The notes under the pieces were generated by a model. The model was not told the DNA's origin and did not search any database. It saw nothing but the letters and a program-made list of their open reading frames with translations. From CAZGVV01 sp964529155 (lineage in GTDB: Bacteria; Pseudomonadota; Alphaproteobacteria; Rickettsiales; SXRF01), in assembly GCA_964529155.1 (NCBI GenBank), contig CAZGVV010000053.1:1-13491 (forward strand): DNA of 13,491 nucleotides. Direction: 5' to 3'. Shown here piece after piece: positions 6,108 through 13,491 of this stretch. Made by a program: the position numbers and the translations under genes. Within the stretch, counting starts at the first letter, position 1. Each line of letters opens with the position of its first letter.

Positions 6108-6183
6108 TGGTGCCCGGAGCCGGAATCGAACCAGCGACACAGGGATTTTCAGTCCCTTGCTCTACCAACTGAGCTATCCGGGC
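6108..6183 (-). tRNA. tRNA-Phe (anticodon GAA)
   Basis: The minus strand gives a complete 76-base cloverleaf: acceptor GCCCGGA with TCCGGGC, D-stem GCTC/GAGC with loop AGTTGGTA, anticodon stem AGGGA/TCCCT with loop CTGAAAA (GAA at 6148-6150), variable GTGTC, T-arm GCTGG/CCGGC with loop TTCGATT, discriminator A, and an encoded CCA. It decodes UUC and UUU. A strong promoter lies upstream. Its 3' end faces the accessory region, which is the usual orientation for a tRNA used as an integration site. Confidence 0.97.
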
Positions 6184-6213
6184 ATTTTGCGGGATTGGCC
6201 GCGCGGAGAGTGG

Positions 6214-6242
6214 TTTATAGAAGATGAGTGGAGGGTTGTCTA
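6214..6242 (-). promoter_or_regulatory. Promoter of tRNA-Phe
   Basis: On the minus strand, TAGACA (6237-6242, 5 of 6 to the -35 consensus) and TATAAA (6214-6219, 5 of 6 to the -10 consensus) are separated by exactly 17 bases. The -10 box is 30 bases before the first base of the tRNA, leaving a leader of about 23 bases. Confidence 0.7.
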
Positions 6243-6324
6243 GATGATTGATGAAACGGGTATTAACGTACGTGTTTTAAGGGGTTAAGGCACGGCTTTG
6301 GTTTTATCGACCATTTAAATAGGC

Positions 6325-8151
6325 TTATTTGGCAGCGGCCAGGTTGATTTCTGGGATGTCGTTGCTGGCATCTTGCTGGAGAATGCGCTCCAATTCATCA
6401 CGGGCTTGGCGCGCGAAGTCGATGAGTTCGGGTTCGCGCTCGAAAAAGCCGAAGGAGGTGTGGAGGGTATTTTCATCGTGGCGGAGGAACTGCTGGGCTT
6501 TAAAGCGCATGGCTTCTGCCGATGCGCCGAGGACTACCATGGCTTCCTGGGCCATGGTCAGAGAGGAGTCAAACGTTTCGCGACGAAAATAATCCACACC
6601 CGATTTGTGCAGCTCATAGGCATGGCGGCGGTTGCGGGCGCGTGCGAAGATTTTTAAGGCGGGGAAGTTTTCGCGGGCGAGTTTTACGATCTCCAGGCAT
6701 TTATCGGCATCGTCTACGGCCACTACCAGTAATTTTGCTTTGTCTGCACCAGCGCTGAGTAACAGCTCAAGACGTGAGGCGTCACCAAAATAACCGGAGC
6801 CACCGAATTTGCGGAGCAATTCGATCTGGTCGGGGTCTTTTTCCAATATGGTTACTTTTATGCCTTGTGCACGTAGGAAACGCCCGATGATTTGACCAAA
6901 ACGACCATAACCTGCGATGATGACGGGGTTGTGCTCTTCAATGGCGTCATAGGCGCGCTCGGGGAGCACACTCATGAAGCGCGGCACAACGAAACGCTCA
7001 TTGATGATGAGCACAAATGGCGTGGCCACCATGGAGAGAGCAACGGTTAAGGTGAGGAAAGCGGCTTGCGCGGTATCAAGAATATTGAGGCTGCCGCTAT
7101 ATTGCAACAGCACGAAAGCGAATTCACCGCCTTGAGCGAGTGCGCAAGCAAACAGCGCGTTTTGGCCGAAACGGAGGCCAAATACCCGCCCAAGAATGTA
7201 GAGTATCACTAATTTGACGGCTACAAGCCCGGCAACGGCACTAAGCACCTGGAAGGGATGTGCGGAGAAAAGACCAAAATCCATACCCATGCCCACTGAG
7301 ATGAAAAACAGGCCGAGCAATAAACCTTTGAAGGGTTGAATGTCGGCGTTTAAGGTGTGGCGGTATTCGGAGTTGGCAAGGACCAGGCCAGCAACAAATG
7401 CGCCGAGCGCCGGGGATACGCCGACGGCACGCATCAACAAGGTGATGCCGACAATAAGGGCGAGTGATGTGGCGGTGAATACTTCGCGCAGATGCGTGCG
7501 GGCGACGAATTGAAACACACGGCGTGAAAGCGGGCGGCCTGCGGTGACCATGCTGGCGATTACGCCTGCAACTACTAATGTGTGTAGCCAGCCAGGCAAG
7601 CCGGAAAGGAAACCTACATGTAATGCCATGCCGTCATTTGGACCAGCAAGTAATGGCATGAGAATGAGGATAGGAATAACAGCGATATCCTGGAAAAGCA
7701 GCACGGCAAAGGAGGATTCTCCGGCAGTGGTTTGCAATAATCCCTTTTCTTCCAGCATTTGCAGTACTAATGCGGTGGATGAAAGTGATAGTGCCATGCC
7801 CGCGGCAAGGCTTGCCTGCCAACTATATCCCAGGAAAATGCCAAGGCAGGTAAAGGCGGCGGTAGTGACGGCTACTTGTAATCCACCTAGCCCAATGATG
7901 GCTTTGCGTAGGCGCCAGAGTGCGGAGGGTTCTAATTCCAGGCCGATGAGGAATAACATCATCACCACACCGAATTCAGCGAAATGCATGATTTGCTCAG
8001 GATTTTGGATAAAACCCAGGGCGTAAGGGCCGATCAGCACACCGGCGGTTAAGTAACCCAGCACGGAACCAAGACGGAATTTTCCGGCCAGCGGCACGAC
8101 GATGCAGACGGCCGCCAAAAAAATAAAAATGTTGAGCAGTACATTATCCAC
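6325..8151 (-). CDS. kefB: Kef-type monovalent cation/proton antiporter (CPA2) with RCK domain
   Basis: An inner-membrane antiporter of the KefB/KefC/YbaL type, expected to exchange K+ (or Na+) for H+ and acidify the cytoplasm. Residues 1-390 are the multi-TM exchanger, with the conserved Q154-D155 in LLFQDIAVIP and the cytoplasmic loop HTLNADIQPFKGLL (265-278). Residues 408-530 are the RCK/TrkA-N domain: G-Y-G-R-F-G at 414-419 and the acidic residue ending strand 2 at E437, which normally bind a nucleotide. The 608-aa length fits KefB/KefC (about 600). I chose GTG 8151 because the family alignment begins at DNVLLNIFIFLAA, GGAG lies 10 bases upstream, and it overlaps the ene-reductase stop by 8 bases; a longer frame runs to 8253 but adds proline-rich sequence unlike the family. 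In the KefC loop HALESDIEPFKG, E262 is replaced here by Asn, so glutathione gating may differ. No kefF or kefG is adjacent. The symbol is family-level only. Confidence 0.93.
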   Translation of the reverse strand: MDNVLLNIFIFLAAVCIVVPLAGKFRLGSVLGYLTAGVLIGPYALGFIQNPEQIMHFAEFGVVMMLFLIGLELEPSALWRLRKAIIGLGGLQVAVTTAAFTCLGIFLGYSWQASLAAGMALSLSSTALVLQMLEEKGLLQTTAGESSFAVLLFQDIAVIPILILMPLLAGPNDGMALHVGFLSGLPGWLHTLVVAGVIASMVTAGRPLSRRVFQFVARTHLREVFTATSLALIVGITLLMRAVGVSPALGAFVAGLVLANSEYRHTLNADIQPFKGLLLGLFFISVGMGMDFGLFSAHPFQVLSAVAGLVAVKLVILYILGRVFGLRFGQNALFACALAQGGEFAFVLLQYSGSLNILDTAQAAFLTLTVALSMVATPFVLIINERFVVPRFMSVLPERAYDAIEEHNPVIIAGYGRFGQIIGRFLRAQGIKVTILEKDPDQIELLRKFGGSGYFGDASRLELLLSAGADKAKLLVVAVDDADKCLEIVKLARENFPALKIFARARNRRHAYELHKSGVDYFRRETFDSSLTMAQEAMVVLGASAEAMRFKAQQFLRHDENTLHTSFGFFEREPELIDFARQARDELERILQQDASNDIPEINLAAAK

Positions 8152-9223
8152 GTGCTGCTTGCTCCGTCGGCAAATATTCAGGGTAGTCTGTATAGCCCTT
8201 GGCGGTGGAGGCGTAGAACGTGGCGTTATCTGGCGTATTGAGCGGAGCGTCAATGGCGAAGCGGTGGGGGAGGTCCGGGTTGGCTATAAACAATTGCCCA
8301 AATGCCACGGCGTCAGCTTGACCTGAAGCCAGGATGTGCGAAGCGGTATCCCGGGTGAATTTTTCATTGGCGATATAGGTACCGCCGAATTGTTTTTTAA
8401 GTTGTGGGCCCAGGGAATCATCAGCTCTGTATTCACGAGCGCATAAAAACGCTAAGCCACGCTTGCCTAATTGTTCAGCCACATACCCGAAGGTAGCAAC
8501 GGGATTGGAATCACCCATAGAATGGCTATCACCGCGAGGGGCGAGGTGCATACCAACTTTATCAGCGCCCCAGACGCCGCATACGGCATCGGCCACTTCC
8601 AGCATTAAGCGGGCGCGCTTTTCGATAGAGCCGCCGTAACCATCGGTGCGGTGGTTGCTGGAGTCTTGGAGGAATTGGTCAAGCAAATAGCCGTTTGCAC
8701 CGTGGATTTCCACACCGTCAAACCCGGCTTGTTTTGCGTGTTGCGCGCCTACGCGAAACGCTTCGATGATGCCGGGAATTTCATCCTCTGCCAGGACACG
8801 AGGAATGGGATAGGGTTGTTTAGGGCGCATCAGGCTTACATGCCCTTCCGGGGCGATGGCGCTGGGAGCAACGGGTAATTCGCCGTTGAGATAATGTGGA
8901 TGGGAAATACGGCCGACGTGCCAGAGCTGTAAAAACATGCGTCCGCCGGCATTGTGGACGGCATCTGTGATGTGTTTCCAGCCTTTTACTTGCGCTGGCG
9001 ACCAAATGCCGGGGGTATCGGGGTAGCCAACACCCATGGGGCACACGCTGGTAGCTTCGCTGATAATAAGCCCGGCGGAGGCGCGCTGGGTGTAATATTC
9101 GGCCATAAGTGAATTGGGAACGCGGTCACCACCTATCGCACGACAGCGGGTGAGTGGAGCCATAATGATCCGGTTGGGAAGAGTGAGGCTGCCTAGGGTG
9201 AGGGGGGAAAACAGTGAGGTCAT
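8144..9223 (-). CDS. nemA: Old Yellow Enzyme family ene-reductase
   Basis: An FMN-dependent, NAD(P)H-using reductase of activated C=C bonds and related electrophiles (maleimides, quinones, nitro compounds); cytoplasmic. The 359-aa length matches NemA. The barrel starts LFSPLTLGSLTLPNRI; T25 in PLTR matches the flavin-tuning Thr. H174 and N177 (HGAN) are the substrate-anchoring pair and Y179 the proton donor, followed by the family signature DQFLQDSSNHRTDGYGGS. FMN-phosphate elements are at AVAFG (305-309) and IANPDL. The position usually Arg in G-x-R-L-x-P is H226. The ATG at 9223 is supported by the protein start; upstream is only a weak GAAAGA site. It is the first gene of a pair with the Kef antiporter (8-base overlap), and divergent from the ABC-F gene. 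A TATTAT box is present in the 136-base gap but its -35 is weak. Confidence 0.93.
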   Translation of the reverse strand: MTSLFSPLTLGSLTLPNRIIMAPLTRCRAIGGDRVPNSLMAEYYTQRASAGLIISEATSVCPMGVGYPDTPGIWSPAQVKGWKHITDAVHNAGGRMFLQLWHVGRISHPHYLNGELPVAPSAIAPEGHVSLMRPKQPYPIPRVLAEDEIPGIIEAFRVGAQHAKQAGFDGVEIHGANGYLLDQFLQDSSNHRTDGYGGSIEKRARLMLEVADAVCGVWGADKVGMHLAPRGDSHSMGDSNPVATFGYVAEQLGKRGLAFLCAREYRADDSLGPQLKKQFGGTYIANEKFTRDTASHILASGQADAVAFGQLFIANPDLPHRFAIDAPLNTPDNATFYASTAKGYTDYPEYLPTEQAARG

Positions 9224-9359
9224 GGGCGATCTTTCGCAAAAAAGCGGATTTTTGGCATAATAACAGAGGCCAGACGGACATTGCCATGCTTTTCTGCTTG
9301 TTTGCAGCGCGCCATTGTAATAGGCGAAGCATGCAGATTATTAGAAAGAACTCCCATCC
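9224..9359. promoter_or_regulatory. Divergent promoter region of ene-reductase and ABC-F genes
   Basis: These 136 bases must carry promoters for both genes. A leftward TATTAT lies about 30 bases before the ene-reductase ATG, with a poor -35. I see no clear rightward boxes or a NemR-like palindrome. Confidence 0.35.
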
Positions 9360-11198
9360 ATGCTTACTATTCAGGATTTAACCTACCGGATCGCCGGGCG
9401 CACCTTGTTAGATAAGGTATCGATCAGCATTCCCGCTGGTCGGCGAATCGGGCTGGTTGGGCCTAATGGCACGGGTAAATCCACGCTGTTTAAACTGATC
9501 TCCGGAGAATTAAGCTCAGATGGCGGCGAGATTTCGTTGATTAATGGCGCCANNNNNNNNNNCATGGGCATGGTGCGGCAGGATTTGCCAGACGATGATA
9601 CCACGCTGATTGACATCGTGCTTGCCGCCGATACGGAGCGCAGCGCCTTGATGCTGGAAGCGGAGACGGTGGAAGATGCCGACCGTATCAGCTATATTTA
9701 TGAGCGTTTAAGCGATATCGGCGCATATGACGCACCGGCGCGAGCATCCACCATTCTGGCCGGACTTGGATTTGATGAAAAGGCACAAAATAGCCCGATC
9801 TCAGCGTTTTCTGGTGGGTGGAAAGCGCGTGTGGCGCTGGCGGCTGTGTTGTTTATTCAGCCGAATCTATTGCTACTTGATGAACCGACCAACCATTTGG
9901 ATTTTGAAGCCATGGTGTGGTTGGAAAACTATTTGATGCGCTATCGTGAAACGCTCATCATCATCAGCCATGACCGGGATATTTTGAATAAGACGGTGGA
10001 TCATATCCTGCATTTGGAAAACCAGAAATTGGTGAGTTACACCGGTACGTATGATGAATTTGAACGCAGGCGCGCTGAGCGAATGATGAATCAACAGGCA
10101 TTGCACGAACGCCAAATGGCGCAAAAAGATAAGATGATGGCGTTTGTGGACCGTTTCCGCGCTAAGGCCAGTAAAGCGCGGCAGGCGCAGAGCCGGTTGA
10201 AAATGATTGAGAAAATGGACATTGTGGATGCTGTGATGGCAGACCGCGTAACGGCGTTTGAATTTCCGGAACCAGAAGAATTGCGCTCACCCTTGATTGT
10301 ATTGGACCGGGTGAATGCGGGCTATTCGCCAGATAAGCCGGTGCTGAAAAATTTGGAATTACGCATCGATGCCGATGATCGCATTGCGCTATTAGGTGCA
10401 AACGGTAACGGTAAATCGACGTTGGTGAAATTGCTCTCCGGGCGATTAGCGCCGCTTTCGGGTGATATTCAGAAGCCGAGTAAACTCCGTATCGGCTATT
10501 TCGCGCAGTTTCAGACCGATGAATTGGACGTGACGCAAACGCCATATGAGATTTTGAAAGATGTGCTGAAAGACAAGCCGGAATCCAAAGTGCGTGGTGC
10601 ACTGGGTCGGTTTGGGTTTGATAAGCATAAGGCTGATACACGCGTGGGGGAATTATCCGGCGGGGAAAAGGCGCGCTTGCTGTTTTGTTTGATGAGTATC
10701 GACGCACCGCACATTATGTTACTCGATGAGCCGACCAACCATTTGGACATGGATGCACGCGAGGCATTGATGCAAGCACTGAATAATTATAACGGCGCGG
10801 TGATTCTGGTAAGCCACGATCCGCATTTGGTGGAATGCGTGGCGGATCGCCTGTGGCTGGTGGCCGATGGCACGTGCAAGCCGTATGACGATGATTTGGA
10901 AGCCTACCGCCAGCTTATTGTCCGCCAGCGGCGCAAAGAGCGTGAGCATGCGAAACAGGAAGCACGCAGCCAAAAACAGAACCGCAAGCAAGGCAATGCC
11001 GAAACAGAAGCAAGCAAGCTGGAGCATAAAATCCAGGAACTCAAAACGCGGGCCGAGGGATTGGAAAATGACATCGCCGTGTGCTGTGCGGGCGATGACG
11101 CAAAGCAGCTTACGCGGTTAAACAAATCCTACGCCGATACGCAGCACGAACTGACGCAAGCAGAAGCAGCGCTGGAGGCGCTTATTGCGGGGTTGTAA
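9360..11198 (+). CDS. ABC-F family ATPase (Uup/YheS-like), interrupted by an assembly gap
   Basis: A soluble protein with two ABC domains and no membrane segment; ABC-F proteins act on the ribosome, and Uup also affects replication or repeats. Domain 1: Walker A GPNGTGKST (34-42), signature FSGGWKAR (150-157), Walker B with LLDEPTNHLD (172-181), H-switch SHD (203-205). A charged helical linker (about 222-300) is the P-site-tRNA interaction arm. Domain 2: Walker A GANGNGKST (346-354), signature LSGGEKAR (432-439), Walker B LLDEPTNHLD (454-463), SHD (485-487). Residues 515-612 are a basic, then Lys/Glu-rich coiled coil, as in Uup and YheS. Ten N at 9553-9562 make residues 65-68 unknown; the frame is the same on both sides. 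It is convergent with purB. Confidence 0.93.
   Translation: MLTIQDLTYRIAGRTLLDKVSISIPAGRRIGLVGPNGTGKSTLFKLISGELSSDGGEISLINGAXXXXMGMVRQDLPDDDTTLIDIVLAADTERSALMLEAETVEDADRISYIYERLSDIGAYDAPARASTILAGLGFDEKAQNSPISAFSGGWKARVALAAVLFIQPNLLLLDEPTNHLDFEAMVWLENYLMRYRETLIIISHDRDILNKTVDHILHLENQKLVSYTGTYDEFERRRAERMMNQQALHERQMAQKDKMMAFVDRFRAKASKARQAQSRLKMIEKMDIVDAVMADRVTAFEFPEPEELRSPLIVLDRVNAGYSPDKPVLKNLELRIDADDRIALLGANGNGKSTLVKLLSGRLAPLSGDIQKPSKLRIGYFAQFQTDELDVTQTPYEILKDVLKDKPESKVRGALGRFGFDKHKADTRVGELSGGEKARLLFCLMSIDAPHIMLLDEPTNHLDMDAREALMQALNNYNGAVILVSHDPHLVECVADRLWLVADGTCKPYDDDLEAYRQLIVRQRRKEREHAKQEARSQKQNRKQGNAETEASKLEHKIQELKTRAEGLENDIAVCCAGDDAKQLTRLNKSYADTQHELTQAEAALEALIAGL
9553..9562. other. Assembly gap of 10 N inside the ABC-F gene
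   Basis: Ten undetermined bases in the first ATPase domain, just after the strand EISLINGA. Relative to the usual spacing of this family the insert seems about 3 residues too long, so the true gap may be about 1 base. Confidence 0.9.
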
Positions 11199-11203
11199 AA
11201 TCC

Positions 11204-11230
11204 GTCATGCTGAATTTATTTCAGCATGAC
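11204..11230. terminator. REP-like hairpin, probable bidirectional terminator
   Basis: GTCATGCTGAA (11204-11214), a 5-base loop TTTAT, and TTCAGCATGAC (11220-11230) form a perfect 11-bp stem in the 37 bases between the convergent ABC-F and purB stops. On the minus strand it is followed by GGATTTT; on the plus strand by ATAATTT. The GTCATGCTGAA...TTCAGCATGAC wording is like dispersed palindromes known in many bacterial genomes, so it may also be a genome-wide repeat. Confidence 0.6.
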
Positions 11231-11235
11231 ATAAT

Positions 11236-12531
11236 TTACGCGCCAAACACCCGTTTGAAAATCGTATCCACATGCTTGGTATGATAGGAAATATCAAAGA
11301 GTTGATCTAATTCTACTGCAGAGATGCGCTCGGTGACTGTGGGGTCGGCTTCCAGGAGGGTTTGAAGGTAGGTGCCTTTGTTCCAGGCTTCCATCGCGTG
11401 GCGCTGGACGAGGGCATAAGCGTCTTCGCGGGACATACCGGCCTGGGTGAGGGCGAGGAGTACGCGTTGAGAGAATACCAGGCCGCAGGACTGATCCAGA
11501 TTTTCCTGCATGCGGTCCGGGTAGGCGACCAGTTGTTCAACCATGCCGGTTAAGCGGGCTAAGGCGAAATCCAGCAAAATGGTGGCATCAGGGGCGTTGA
11601 CGCGCTCTACGGCGGAATGGGAAATGTCGCGCTCGTGCCAGAGCGCTACGTTTTCCAGCGCCGGACCGACATAGCTGCGCACCAGGCGGGCGATGCCGGT
11701 TAAATTTTCGGACAGCACGGGGTTGCGTTTGTGCGGCATCGCGGAGCTGCCTTTTTGACCGGGCGAAAAATATTCTTCGGCTTCGCGCACTTCACTGCGC
11801 TGCAGGTGGCGAATTTCTACTGCCAAGCGTTCGATAGAAGCGGCGCAAATGGCTGTGGCAGCGAAAAACGCGGCGTGACGGTCACGCGGGATGACCTGGG
11901 TGGATACGGTTTCCGCGGTAAGCCCCATTTTCTTTGCGACGTATTCTTCGATATAGGGATCAATATTGGCGAATGTTCCCACCGCGCCGGAGATCATACA
12001 CACACTGATTTCTTCACGGGCGACTGCCATGCGTTTGCGCATGCGGGTGAACTCGGCATAAAAGCCGGCGAGTTTTACACCAAAGGTAGTAGGCTCGGCA
12101 TGGATGCCGTGGCTGCGGCCAATGGTGGGGGTGTTTTTGAACTCATAGGCGCGGCGTTTGAGTGCGGCAAGCAGCGCGTCAATGTCGGCAAGGATCATAT
12201 CAGCGGCGCGGGTGAGTTGCACGGAAAGGCAGGTGTCCAGCACGTCTGAACTGGTCATGCCCTGGTGTAGATAACGCGCTTCCGGTCCAACATGCTCGGC
12301 AACGCTGGTGAGGAAAGCTATCACATCGTGCTTGGTGGATTTTTCAATTTCGTGAATGCGTGCTGCGTCAAAACCGCCACGCGCCCAGATCGCTTCGGCG
12401 GCGGATTTGGGGATGACACCACGCTCTGCCAGTGCATCGCAGGCATGGGCTTCGATTTCGAACCAAATACGAAACCGGGTATCATCAGACCATAAGGCAG
12501 CCATTTCGGGGCGGGAGTAGCGGGGAATCAT
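11236..12531 (-). CDS. purB: Adenylosuccinate lyase
   Basis: Catalyses two steps of purine synthesis: SAICAR to AICAR plus fumarate, and adenylosuccinate to AMP plus fumarate; a cytoplasmic homotetramer of the fumarase/aspartase superfamily. At 431 aa it matches the short bacterial PurB type. It starts MIPRYSRPEMAALWSDD, a typical opening. It has TKHDVIAF (66-73), TSSD (93-96), the catalytic-His region RSHGIHAEPTTFG with H141 (139-151), and the superfamily signature GSSAMPHKRNP (261-271) whose serines sit on the flexible catalytic loop. EVREAEEYF just before the signature is also characteristic. AAGG lies about 12 bases upstream of the ATG. It is convergent with the ABC-F gene, sharing a hairpin. 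All key residues appear intact. Confidence 0.97.
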   Translation of the reverse strand: MIPRYSRPEMAALWSDDTRFRIWFEIEAHACDALAERGVIPKSAAEAIWARGGFDAARIHEIEKSTKHDVIAFLTSVAEHVGPEARYLHQGMTSSDVLDTCLSVQLTRAADMILADIDALLAALKRRAYEFKNTPTIGRSHGIHAEPTTFGVKLAGFYAEFTRMRKRMAVAREEISVCMISGAVGTFANIDPYIEEYVAKKMGLTAETVSTQVIPRDRHAAFFAATAICAASIERLAVEIRHLQRSEVREAEEYFSPGQKGSSAMPHKRNPVLSENLTGIARLVRSYVGPALENVALWHERDISHSAVERVNAPDATILLDFALARLTGMVEQLVAYPDRMQENLDQSCGLVFSQRVLLALTQAGMSREDAYALVQRHAMEAWNKGTYLQTLLEADPTVTERISAVELDQLFDISYHTKHVDTIFKRVFGA

Positions 12532-12838
12532 AATGCGTTATACCTTCTAGTAATAGCCAACCGCGCACAATTAAGCGGCCAAGCAAAGGGGAGTGATGCA
12601 GGTGCTTAGAGCAGCGTGTGTAGGTAGCAGAACGGCGCTTTATCTGCAAGCAGGTTTCTGTGATAGCAGCCTGTTTTTCATGGATTTGTTTATACCACGC
12701 CGCATTCTCATGGGCGTGTCGCAGGTAGATTACATCATTATAATCATGCGTAAGACCAACGGTTAAGCAGCAGATATCCGCGTGCCACGCAAAAATCTTA
12801 AGATACACAACTATAACGATTTAAAGGTATTGTAATAA
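12532..12838. other. Region upstream of purB, doubtful leftward frame
   Basis: These 307 bases separate purB from the divergent 203-aa gene. A leftward frame starts at GTG 12808 and runs to 12485, overlapping the purB start by 47 bases (107 codons). It is rich in His, Cys and Trp, has no good ribosome site and no family I know, so I do not call it a gene. TATAGT (minus, about 12812-12817) and TATAAC (plus, same place) are weak -10 candidates without -35 boxes. Confidence 0.4.
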
Positions 12839-13450
12839 ATGTTTCATACTAGGCAGGCAATTCGTACAGTAGGTTGCATCTATAAATTAACTACCATTAT
12901 TCAACAGACCATGCCCCGTTTTAAAGCGATAGAAATACAAGAAAAATTGTCATTTCAGATAGAACAAAAGGATAACCAATTTATATTGCATACCTGTTGG
13001 GAAAATAAGCCTATTAATAAGCGCCTGCTCGGTTCTGATAAAAAAGTTGCGGGTGTAATCAGTAAGATCTTACAAAATAATGCGCGCGATATTGCGGAAC
13101 GCGCATATGATCGTATTAAAGGTGTTGAGAATCCAGTTCCCTACCTTACGCTCGAAGTGATGCAGGAATTAACACGGCTATTTATGCCACTTCCTATTAG
13201 CGATGCCGATGATCTTATCGCCGGGTATAATTTACAAAGATATTATCCACGCACGGATATTTTAATCCCATATGGCTCAGGCCGACATAATAAAGAATAC
13301 ATGTCATTTTATAGAGAAGTAGATGAATTAACAAAAATAAAATCAACAACTCATGATCAACATTATAGCCTTGATAAGGTCATCACAACGCTTAAAGAAA
13401 TAAATGGAAAGTCTCAATTTTTAACGTATGCAATAGCTATAGTCATTTAA
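12839..13450 (+). CDS. Hypothetical 203-aa protein
   Basis: I do not recognise it. The frame is complete, with AAAGGT about 10 bases before ATG 12839. A second start at ATG 12911 (MPRFKAIEIQEK) has no ribosome site but gives a more protein-like opening, so the first 24 residues are uncertain. There is no signal peptide or membrane segment. Visible features are a basic helix region at 60-95 (LLGSDKKVAG, then ARDIAERAYDRIKG), a possible beta segment PYLTLEV, and DADDLIAGYNLQRYYPRTD at 142-160. It is Lys/Ile/Asn-rich, with A+T-rich codons unlike purB, as in the region left of the tRNA, which suggests acquired or fast-evolving sequence. It is transcribed divergently from purB. Confidence 0.6.
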   Translation: MFHTRQAIRTVGCIYKLTTIIQQTMPRFKAIEIQEKLSFQIEQKDNQFILHTCWENKPINKRLLGSDKKVAGVISKILQNNARDIAERAYDRIKGVENPVPYLTLEVMQELTRLFMPLPISDADDLIAGYNLQRYYPRTDILIPYGSGRHNKEYMSFYREVDELTKIKSTTHDQHYSLDKVITTLKEINGKSQFLTYAIAIVI

Positions 13451-13491
13451 CTTTATAATTTCTTATGCTATAGAGTTTGAATGACGTATTC

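Noticed and set aside
7544..8026. 160-aa frame opposite the Kef antiporter
   Set aside because: It is a shadow of the antiporter on the other strand, which has clear family motifs throughout.
11731..12249. 172-aa frame opposite purB
   Set aside because: It is a shadow of purB, whose catalytic motifs are intact in the minus frame.
12485..12808. 107-aa leftward frame overlapping the purB start
   Set aside because: It has a GTG start without a ribosome site, an excess of His, Cys and Trp, and a 47-base out-of-frame overlap with purB.
1..13491. CRISPR array
   Set aside because: No regularly spaced direct repeats of 24-40 bases are present; the repeats seen are short motifs and hairpins.

Overview
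The window looks like a draft alphaproteobacterial chromosome, possibly from a host-associated or predatory lineage. The evidence is the subtype of the Old Yellow Enzyme homologue, a tRNA with encoded CCA, and ankyrin-like sequence. The lineage call is an inference from protein character, not from a marker gene. One 10-base run of N (9553-9562) shows it is assembled draft sequence.

There are two regions. Positions 1 to about 6107 form an A+T-rich accessory region that ends at the 3' end of a tRNA-Phe gene, a classic integration site. It holds: a two-TM protein with a duplicated GW-x-EG motif; a 32-bp perfect palindrome; a 37-residue secreted Cys-rich peptide with its own terminator; a remnant of an ankyrin-repeat gene; a 192-aa orphan; a decayed C-terminal piece of a type I restriction HsdR subunit; and a 953-aa protein with 37-residue solenoid repeats and an unusual C-terminal module. 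Three copies of a paired ATACCC motif and a 14/15 match to the tRNA 3' end suggest one or more old integrated elements. No integrase is visible.

Positions 6108-12531 are ordinary core genome, visibly richer in G+C: tRNA-Phe with a good promoter, a Kef-type cation/proton antiporter overlapping the end of an Old Yellow Enzyme gene (a likely two-gene electrophile-response operon), a divergent ABC-F ATPase, and convergent purB. A REP-like hairpin separates the last two. After purB come a 307-base region of doubtful content and a 203-aa orphan with A+T-rich codon use.

The best-supported functional unit is the ene-reductase plus Kef pair: one reduces electrophiles, the other may acidify the cytoplasm in response to them. 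The most novel unit is the 953-aa gene, the only large intact gene between the tRNA and the candidate att remnant.
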